A DNA stretch of 64,000 bases from Aplectana chamaeleonis. Taxonomy: Eukaryota > Nematoda > Chromadorea > Rhabditida > Cosmocercidae. The position numbers and the translations under genes are program-made. Numbering within the stretch: position 1 is the stretch's first letter; the number at the start of each line of letters is the position of its first letter. The notes under the pieces were generated by a model that was not told where the DNA came from, ran no database searches, and saw only the letters and a program-made list of their open reading frames with translations. Below, in pieces: positions 56,993-64,000 of the stretch. Location of the stretch: the NCBI GenBank assembly GCA_029168955.1, contig JAPDOI010000374.1:248001-312000 (forward strand), read 5' to 3'.

Positions 56993-57218
56993 AGGTGGAG
57001 TTAAAGAAGATGAACTGTGGATGCTGTGAACGGCCTATGCCGGTATTCCGCAACTACCTGAGGCACTTGAGGGAGCAACACGATGAAGAAGGATCGGCCC
57101 TGGCTACTCAATTGCTGGAGGAGAAAAAAACATCGAGCCAACAAGACAATGATTGTAGTTGCGCCTCGTGCAGCTATAAAGGACCTTCTCAGCAGGCGCT
57201 GAAAATGCATATATCCAG
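56993..57218 (+). CDS. Exon with two C2H2 zinc fingers
   Basis: Preceded by the acceptor TTTTTCAG (ends 56992) and ending at the donor CAG|GTATTC. It is open throughout, starting with the last two bases of a codon and ending with two bases of the next. Finger 1: C-x2-C-x12-H-x4-H in CGCCERPMPVFRNYLRHLRE. Finger 2: C-x2-C-x12-H within CASCSYKGPSQQALKMH, with the last His probably coded by the next exon. Between them is a Glu/Lys/Gln-rich linker. The likely role is nucleic-acid binding. The next exon could not be found: all nearby acceptors lead to stops, and the intron phase does not match the exon at 60213 directly, so at least one exon is missing or the gene is broken. It could be a host gene or a transposon-encoded protein. 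Confidence 0.55.
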
Positions 57219-58379
57219 GTATTCTCATTGCTGTCTATTTTACTTCTCTCTTTGGCGTCCAATTCAAGCTTAGAAAGTTCTTCTCTTTCTTTCTATTGTT
57301 CATGTACCCCAGCTAGACTGTGAATGGGGTTTCACCGTTTCTCATGATTAAGCAATGCCAGGTGCAGTTGTGGTGTCCTATAACGGGTTGTGGATGGGGT
57401 CGTAACGATCTTGGGTACTCTGAAGTTCTCTTGCTGAACACTGTAGTTTTCGAAGAGAAATTTTGGTCCACACTTGCGGCTAGTCGCTGCTGCATCACGC
57501 AACACGATGATAAAATTGGGCTGGAACGAAGGTTGATCGTGGCAGGACCGCGTGCTCTAAGCAGAATTACCTTAATGCTCCGTGATTCAAAGCGGCTCTC
57601 CGCAAGCGTGAACTGGAGTGTCCAATCGAGTCAGCCTTCGCTGCTCCTGTGAAGCTTTAATTGCGAGAAGAATGGGCAGGAAATCTCTTCCCACCTAAAA
57701 GATCTTATTGAGAGTCGAATTTCGGTCTAAAAATAAAAACGTCGAGTAGGGCAGGGTAATGAAACGTTTGGTTTAAAAGTTACAGTAGTTCGTAAAAACT
57801 TTTTTGGACACTGGGGGAGGGTCGTAGCCTCGCCGAGACCAAGACCTGCTCCCTTGCAGAAGGGGTCCTAAAACAAGAAGCTCCCTGTGCCCAAGAGATG
57901 ATGGTAAGGGAAAGTTTTATTGATATTGGTAGCCGTTCCAAAAGTGTCGCACATCTCTAGAATTCCAATTGTGTGCATATCTTGCCTCGAACACTTTTTG
58001 CAGTTCTGAGGAAACGATCTTCTGAGGAATAAAATGAACATTTCCAAGTTTTTGAATTCATCTCAGGCGCCCTGGTAGATCAAAAAAAGGTGATTCGCTC
58101 ACGGACTCACTTTATCGGACACCAGAAATAGGAACAAATCTAGCTTGTACTAGGTCTTATTAGTGCTTGTTTTACCCCAATGATTTAGAAAATCATGTTC
58201 TGAGTGTTGGAGGTATAGTGCTATCAATAACCCGTGTTTGAAATTTCCCAAATGCCTAATAGATTTACAGAAGTGGGCAAATCTCACAGTTTTGCAAAGC
58301 GGAAAGGGCTACCTGAATGACATTTCTTACACGGTGTTCAAAAAAATTGTTTCGGATTTGGCTCAAAACTTTTCTCTAT
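57219..58379. other. Presumed intron or intergenic
   Basis: The plus frame 57320-57652 contains WCPITGCGWGRND, but it is not joinable in frame to the preceding exon. Otherwise nothing recognised. Confidence 0.3.
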
Positions 58380-59300
58380 GAGTTGTTTCAGGGTGGCGAT
58401 TATAAATCTAAGGCTCTTTTGTCGATTTTTCTGGGAAATTCTGGCTGATTTGGTCCGAAGCCTGAAAATGAGGGATATTTTGCTGGAAAAACGCCACTTT
58501 TGACGATTTCTCTGAGTGATGCAATAAAATAGCCTCACAACTTCTCCATAGAGGGTATTTCGGCTGCTTTACACAAATTTGCGGTCCATTGATCGACTTT
58601 GTTTGCATTACGGTATACAGCGGGGGGGGGGGTGGTGTGCTTATTTGGGCCAAAATTCGGTCCGCAATTGCGTCTCGACACGGTTCGCGGCCGCACGCGC
58701 TGGAGTCAGTCGAGTTTCCAGCGCCAAAGCCGACTCGATATGGCTTTTTATACAGTTTTCTCCAAGTTCGTTTACTTTCCAGTTTCTAAAACCCACCTAA
58801 AGTCAACAGATCGGCGGCTGCGGAGCTGGAAACTCTTCCGACTCGAACGCGCGCGGCCGCAAAGCGTGTCGGGACGCAATCGCAGACCGGAATTTGGCCC
58901 AGATAAGCACAGTATCTGTGAGCTTAGTCGAGGTCTAAGATTTGGCTCAAAATTCCTTTGTTGGTGTTATTTGGGACGCTGAACACGGATTCGATGTCTA
59001 TTCGTCGATTTTCGAAAAGTCCAGGCAGGCTACGTGAGCTTAAAGGCGTTATGCCTACCAGAACCTACACCAGCCCTAAGGCCGGCATCATACTTCAAGC
59101 GACGAGATGCAATGTTTACCTCCAGTATCGACCAAAAATCGATATGCCTTATATGCACTTTCGCCGTCATCGGTCGCGGGAACTATCCCTGCGTAAGTCT
59201 AGCGACGAACAGACCCCATATTCACGTTCAGCTCTTTAAATGAACCCGGTTGAAAGTTTTCAGCCGATTCCGAGAAAATTTTCCTGAACACACAAAAAAT
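58380..59300. repeat. Dispersed repeat copy 2, with a MITE inside
   Basis: Aligns with 29090-29760. The homology breaks at CATTACGGTATAC and resumes near 58930, bracketing the MITE at 58636-58912. Confidence 0.6.
58636..58912. mobile_element. TA-flanked MITE (copy 2)
   Basis: Same family as 20762-21040: TGTGCTTATTTGGGCC at left, GGCCCAGATAAGCACAG at right followed by TA. Inserted in the dispersed repeat. Confidence 0.75.
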
Positions 59301-60212
59301 CCATGATGGTTTCGCGAAGGAATGAATTCTCTTTTCTCGAATCCTCGAAGGCACTTAGAGGCTTTTGAGTACGTGTCATTTATGTACTGTTACGAATGTA
59401 TTCTCTGGTTCCGAGCCAGATTTACTCTGTTACCTCGCGCGCGTGCGGAGCGAGGGTAGAGACAGCGAGAAAGTGTGGGGAGAAGGAGACGCAGCGTACG
59501 CACGCAGACGCACGCGACGAACGGAAATAAATAACACTCGGAAACAGAGGATACAACAACGCAAACATGGACACGGATATGAGACCTCTCAGATTTTCGG
59601 AGGATTATGGTAGACCACAGTAGCCGAATAATTTTTTCCACCAGTGCTTTATTTTTCAAGGAATACTATAAACGAACACAGCTGTGTTCAGCGCTCCAAT
59701 CAAACGTTCCTCCGCACGGTGTTTCGGTTGAATTGTCTTCCATTTCCATGTGTGTATTCAAAGCGACCCATTCAGCCGTCAATGTCCCTCCTATTCTGGA
59801 AAGGCTAAAGAACTATTTATCGCTCGTGATATACCTTAGTCCCAGGGTCCAGGAGTATAGAAAAGGGCATTCGTTGGATTAAGTTGACTTATTTTAGCGC
59901 TCTGACTAGCTCCTTATTGTTTTGTAATGATAAAATCTTTCCGATATGAACGAAGTGTGAGTTCCTTCAATTAGGATCTCCGCTTTTTTGCACAGTTCAA
60001 TTCAATTTTCCATAACTGTTCAGAATCAGCATTGTCTTATTTGCAACGTCTGCCCCGTCTCGGTAACCTGTTCCTGCCCAGATAATACCAGAAGCGGTAC
60101 ATCTTGCAAGCATGCTCATGCTTTCAAAATACTGCATGATGGTGAGTGAAAATAAATGACCTTCGGGCTGATGTCTATCCAGAAGGAGGTAAGTAGAAAG
60201 CTTGGTTTTCAG
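59301..60212. other. Presumed intron or intergenic, nothing certain
   Basis: TGTTACGAATG at about 59389, followed by a GC-rich stretch to about 59530, has the look of an LTR start, but no matching end was found. No gene. Confidence 0.3.
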
Positions 60213-60880
60213 ACTGTGATACTGTTGCGGACTCTTCAACTGATCAAGAGGCGACCGCTGATGATGTGGACAGGCAGTCAGATGTCTCGGATTTCAACAA
60301 CAATGCCATCACAGAGCCTCCGCCCGAGGACGCTACTAAAGAATACTGTGCGTCTACGCGGCTACGCGCTGAGAGGGTGAGTGCATAACGACGGTTGTCT
60401 TTCATGATAGCAATTTTCCACTGTTTTGTTGTACAGATGCTCGACTTGCTTTCTGCTCAAATGACAAGTCTAACGCTGGGTGGCACTAATCAGGATTTGC
60501 AGAAGCTGAGGGAAATAGAGTACGATATGAAGAACGTTGTGGAGAAACATGTGTCCGGTAAGTTGCGAACTTTTCATGGACTAAAGTCGGAAATTATGCG
60601 GGTCGCTTTAGATGGTGTTTGGTCTGGTATCCCTATGCGAAGGCATCTGAATACGGCTGGCCGGCCTCCATTGCTTTTGAAGCAGATGAAGAATGGATTA
60701 TACATGTGCCAGATAAAGCACAGGGGGTAAGATGTAAATATCCTATCTTTGAATCTAGCAGAATCATGATGAACTTTAATTTTCAGAGAACCGCACTGAA
60801 AGCAAGGAGAAGAACATCTCGAGTGCCACCAATCATTGCTGACGACATTGGAGATGACGAGTTGGAATTATGTGCCGTTG
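60213..60880 (+). CDS. Four consecutive exons of a nuclear-type protein
   Basis: Exons 60213-60376, 60437-60557, 60686-60726 and 60787-60880 join in frame. Acceptors: GTTTTCAG, TTGTACAG, GAAGCAG, ATTTTCAG. Donors: GTGAGT, GTAAGT, GTAAGA and possibly GTAACC. Introns are 60, 128 and 60 bases. Exon 1 is acidic (CDTVADSSTDQEATADDVDR, ending YCASTRLRAER). Exon 2 is a probable coiled coil (MLDLLSAQMTS..., DLQKLREIEYDMKNVVEKH). Exon 3 gives DEEWIIHVPDKAQG. Exon 4 is a basic then acidic stretch (RTALKARRRTSRV, IADDIGDDELELC). No catalytic domain is seen. The finger exons upstream and PHD-like finger downstream suggest a chromatin or DNA-binding factor, possibly transposon-derived. Reading on, the frame stops at 60923-60925. 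Confidence 0.6.
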
Positions 60881-60910
60881 GTAACCAGCAACAACTAAAT
60901 GGAGAATCAG

Positions 60911-61140
60911 GACAATGGTTTCATTGACTGGGTGCAGTGCGAAGATTGCGACACGGGCGCACGTTCAGTGCATAGTTGGTAGAAACTGTGTGTGCTGTGG
61001 CGTGGGCATCATGGCTGCTACTGAGTCGGATAGCTTGGATGTATGTATATATATTTTCCTCTCCCTAGTCAATCTTTTTCTATGGACTCTTTCATTTACA
61101 GGACGTTTGCGAAGCAAATCGAAATTTAGAGGAAGCTTGA
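60911..61140 (+). pseudogene. PHD-like finger, out of frame, and terminal exon
   Basis: The sequence right after the previous exon encodes NGFIDWVQCEDCDT in a second frame, and then AHVQC...NCVCCG in a third. Together they form the second half of a PHD finger (W-x2-C-x2-C, H-x2-C, C-x2-C). Each switch needs a one-base gain or two-base loss, the later one near 60954-60957. The third frame continues to 61040 (SLD), a GTATGT donor, a 61-base intron and the exon 61102-61140 (DVCEANRNLEEA, stop TGA). Clean splicing downstream argues that this was the true C-terminus. Either the gene is decaying or the sequence has local errors. Confidence 0.55.
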
Positions 61141-61212
61141 GAAGCGAATCGAAATTCACAGGACGTTTGCGAAGCCAACAGGAATTCAAGACGACGCTTG
61201 AGAAGCGAATCC
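61093..61212. repeat. 60-bp tandem duplication of the terminal exon
   Basis: ACAGGACGTTTGCGAAGC occurs at 61098 and 61158, and CTTGAGAAGCGAATC at about 61136 and 61196. The second unit even carries its own CAG|GACG acceptor-like junction. Confidence 0.7.
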
Positions 61213-61227
61213 AATCGAGTAGTATAT

Positions 61228-61661
61228 CGCTCCAGCCGCGAAGCGGCTGGAGAGGTTTGGTTTTGGCTAGGCCTTGTGATCACTTAGAATTTTATAAAAT
61301 AGTTTATAGAATCTTTGAAACAAAATTTCTGAAGATTTCCTTCTGGATATAAGCGAAGGGGTCCAGAAGACACCTGCTGTCCGAATTTCAGCAAAATCGC
61401 TTCACAAATAACAAAGTTGTGAGCCCGAAAGCTTAAGAAAATTTCATGGTGTGCGCCGTAGGCCGTGAGCCGTAGGCCGTAGGCCGTGGGCCGTAGGCCG
61501 TGGGCCGTAGGCCGTAGGCCGTGGGCCGTAGGCCGTCACGCTTTTCAGTCCTCACTGCTAATAGCCACTGCCAATGGTCTCAGGCAATCAACTTGGCAGA
61601 CAGGTAAGTTGGTAGGAGGTACGTAGGCTGGTAATTAACCGATTTGTAGGTGAGGGGGGAT
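61228..61661 (-). repeat. LINE 3'UTR copy 3, with intact terminal hairpin
   Basis: The hairpin with 10-bp stem CTCCAGCCGC and a GAA loop is perfect here. The rest is nearly identical to 53448-53892, including the GCCGTAGGCCGTGG array (61456-61537) and the joining segment to the satellite. Confidence 0.85.
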
Positions 61662-64000
61662 TCTGATGACGTCATCGGGACGTCGTGAAAAGTGCTTCGG
61701 GCTTCTGATGACGTCATCGGGACGTCGTGAAAAGTGCTTCGGGCTTCTGATGACGTCATCGGGACGTCGTGAAAGTGCTTCGGGCTTCTGATGAGGTCAT
61801 CGGGACGTCGTGAAAAGTGCTTCGGGCTTCTGATGACGTCATCGGGACGTCGTGAAAGTGCTTCGGGCTTCTGATGACGTCATCGGGACGTCGTGAAAAG
61901 TGCTTCGGGCTTCTGATGACGTCATCGGGACGTCGTGAAAGTGCTTCGGGCTTCTGATGACGTCATCGGGACGTCGTGAAAAGTGCTTCGGGCTTCTGAT
62001 GACGTCATCGGGACGTTGTGAAAGTGCTTCGGGCTTCTGATGACGTCATCGGGACGTCGTGAGAGTGCTTCTGGCTTCTGATGACGTCATCGGGACGTCG
62101 TGAAAAGTGCTTCGGGCTTCTGATGACGTCATCTGGACGTCGTGAAAGTGCTTCGGGCTTCTGATGACGTCATCGGGACGCCGTGAAAAGTGCTTCGGGC
62201 TTCTGATGACGTCATTGGGACGTCGTGAGAGTGCTTCGGGCTTCTGATGACGTCATCGGGACGTCGTTAAAAGTGCTTCGGGCTTCTGATGACGTCATCG
62301 GGACGTCGTGAGAGTGCTTCGGGCTTCTGATGGCGTCATCGGGACGTCGTGAAAAGTGCTTCGGGCTTCTGATGACGTCATCGGGACGTCGTGAAAGTGC
62401 TTCGGGCTTCTGATGACGTCATCGGGACGTCGTGAAAGTGCTTCGGGCTTCTGATGACGTCATCGGGACGTCGTGAGAGTGCTTCGGGCTTCTGATGACG
62501 TCATCGGGACGTCGTGAAAAGTGCTTCGGGCTTCTGATGACGTCATCGGGACGTCGTGAAAAGTGCTTCGGGCTTCTGATGACGTCATGGGGACGTCGTG
62601 AAAAGTGCTTCGGGCTTCTGATGACGTCATCGGGACGTCGTGAGAGTGCTTCGGGCTTCTGATGACGTCATCGGGACGTCGTGAAAAGTGCTTCGGGCTT
62701 CTGATGACGTCATCGGGACGTCGTGAAAGTGCTTCGGGCTTCTAATGACGTCATCGGGACGCCGTGAAAAGTGCTTCGGGCTTCTGATGACGTCATCGGG
62801 ACGTCGTGAAAGTGCTTCGGGCTTCTGATGACGTCATCGGGACGTAGTGAAAAGTGCTTCGGGCTTCTGATGACGTCATCGGGACGTCGTGAAAAGTGCT
62901 TCGTGCTTCTGACGACGTCATCGGGACGTCGTGAAAGTGCTTCGGGTTTCTGATGACGTCATCGGGACGTCGTAAAAAGTGCTTCGGGCTTCTTATGACG
63001 TCATCGGGACGTCTTGAAAGTGCTTCGGGCTTCTGATGACGTCATCGGGACGTCGTGAAAAGTGCTTCGGGCTTCTGATGACGTCATCGGGACGTCGTGA
63101 GAGTGCTTCAGGCTTCTGATGACGTCATCGGGACGTCGTGAGAGTGCTTCTGGCTTCTGATGACGTCATCGGGACGTCGTGAAAAGTGCTTCGGGCTTCT
63201 GATGACGTCATCTGGACGTCGTGAAAGTGCTTCGGGCTTCTGATGACGTCATCGGGACGCCGTGAAAAGTGCTTCAGGCTTCTGATGACGTCATCGGGAC
63301 GTCGTGAAAGTGCTTCGGGCTTCTGATGACGTCATCGGGACGTCGTGAAAGTGCTTCGGGCTTCTGATGACGTCATCCGGGACGCCGTGAAAAGTGCTTC
63401 GGGCTTCTGATGACGTCATCGGGACGTCGTGAAAGTGCTTCGGGCTTCTGATGACGTCATCGGGACGTAGTGAAAAGTGCTTCGGGCTTCTGATGACGTC
63501 ATCGGGACGTCGTGAAAGTGCTTCGGGCTTCTGATGACGTCATCGGGACGTCGTGAAAAGTGCTTCGGGCTTCTGATGACGTCATCGGGACGTCGTGAAA
63601 GTGCTTCGGGCTTCTGATGACGTCATCGGGACGTCGTGAAAAGTGCTTCGGGCTTCTGATGACGTCATCGGGACGTCGTGAGAGTGCTTCGGGCTTCTGA
63701 TGACGTCATCGGGACGTCGTGAAAAGTGCTTCGGGCTTCTGATGACGTCATCGGGACGTCGTGAAAGTGCTTCGGGCTTCTGATGACGTCATCGGGACGC
63801 CGTGAAAAGTGCTTCGGGCTTCTGATGACGTCATCGGGACGTCGTGAAAGTGCTTCGGGCTTCTGATGACGTCATCGGGACGTCGTGAAAAGTGCTTCGG
63901 GCTTCTGATGACGTCATCGGGACGGCGTGAAGAAGTGCTTCGTGCTTCTGACGACGTCATCGGGACGTCGTGAAAGTGCTTCGGGCTTCTGATGACGTCA
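61662..64000. repeat. 41/42-bp satellite array 2 (about 56 units, runs off the window)
   Basis: Same unit and same largely alternating 42/41-bp dimer as array 1, without MITEs. Scattered point variants (GACGCCGTG, CATCTGGACG, GACGTAGTG, TTCTGACGACG) recur at several places, indicating amplification of larger blocks. For example, ATCTGGACGTCG after a CTTCTGGCTT unit appears near both 62080-62140 and 63150-63215. Confidence 0.95.

Noticed and set aside
59385..59640. Possible solo LTR starting TGTTACGAATG
   Set aside because: No matching CA end, no target duplication and no second copy in the window.
60189..60212. Donor GTAAGT 24 bases before the exon at 60213
   Set aside because: An intron of 24 bases is too short. 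The alternative reading without splicing gives a Leu/Arg-rich frame with no support.
60881..60910. Intron GTAACC...AATCAG joining exon 4 to the PHD-like segment
   Set aside because: Only 30 bases long, and splicing it leaves the reading frame unchanged (same TGA), so it does not rescue the finger.
53893..64000. Possible hammerhead ribozyme in the satellite unit (CTGATGA, hairpin, GAAA)
   Set aside because: The unit has CTGATGA, a GACGTC/GACGTC hairpin and GAAA, plus a C(TTCG)G-type loop. But two to four extra bases separate the hairpin from GAAA, many units have GAGA instead, and the putative cleavage C is the same base as the first C of the core, leaving no stem I. The canonical fold is not possible.
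53893..64000. Satellite arrays as CRISPR
   Set aside because: There are no unique spacers; the whole 41/42-bp unit repeats. The host is eukaryotic.

Overview
The window looks like a repeat-dominated stretch of a nematode chromosome. The best evidence is a short multi-exon gene fragment near the right end: introns of about 60 to 130 bases, donors of GTAAGT/GTGAGT type and acceptors ending TTTTCAG. The transposon mix (mariner, other TA-target elements, Penelope-like, CR1-like LINEs and many foldback MITEs) fits this. Species cannot be named from the sequence alone. No intact protein-coding gene, rRNA, tRNA, CRISPR array or bacterial-type operon is visible.

Layout. 1-17 kb: AT-rich intergenic DNA full of foldback elements, including TTAA-flanked MITEs with AGGCA termini, and one GC-rich mariner (5.2-6.4 kb) whose transposase is broken by a frameshift. 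Three TIR-type elements or segments carry self-complementary AT-rich arrays (12.1-13.7 kb and 16.5-17.0 kb). 17.5-19.5 kb: a 5'-truncated Penelope-like element that keeps its GIY-YIG endonuclease and has an inverted copy of its own 3' end upstream. 20-30 kb: sparse DNA with a 0.96-kb near-perfect palindrome (25.5-26.5 kb), a 0.5-kb foldback and a 1-kb TIR element. 30.2-31.7 kb: a 21-bp minisatellite that is open in several frames. 33-42 kb: nested foldbacks, a decayed Tc1/mariner-superfamily transposase, and a second copy of the 12.4-kb element that has received two later MITE insertions.

43.4-46.2 kb: a decayed LINE interrupted by a 196-bp (TA)n run and by a MITE whose removal restores the reading frame at TTAA. 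46.4-53.1 kb: a second, longer LINE on the minus strand (5'UTR, degenerate 2A-like motif, PHD-like finger, endonuclease, reverse transcriptase, 3'UTR with GC-rich terminal hairpin), with foldbacks inserted in its 5'UTR. 53.4-55.9 kb and 61.2-64.0 kb: two further elements in the same orientation that share the LINE's 3'UTR (the first also its 5'UTR), but carry 41/42-bp satellite arrays where the ORFs should be. Every satellite unit holds a TGACGTCA palindrome. Between them (57.0-61.1 kb) lie exons for C2H2 fingers and an acidic/basic linker, plus a PHD-like finger that is out of frame.

The most interesting things are the satellite-carrying LINE derivatives, the Penelope inverted structure, the recurrence of a period near 42 bp in four unrelated minisatellites, and the several insertions whose empty site can be read from a second copy or from a reading frame. 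All repeat assignments come from visual alignment within the window. No database search was possible.
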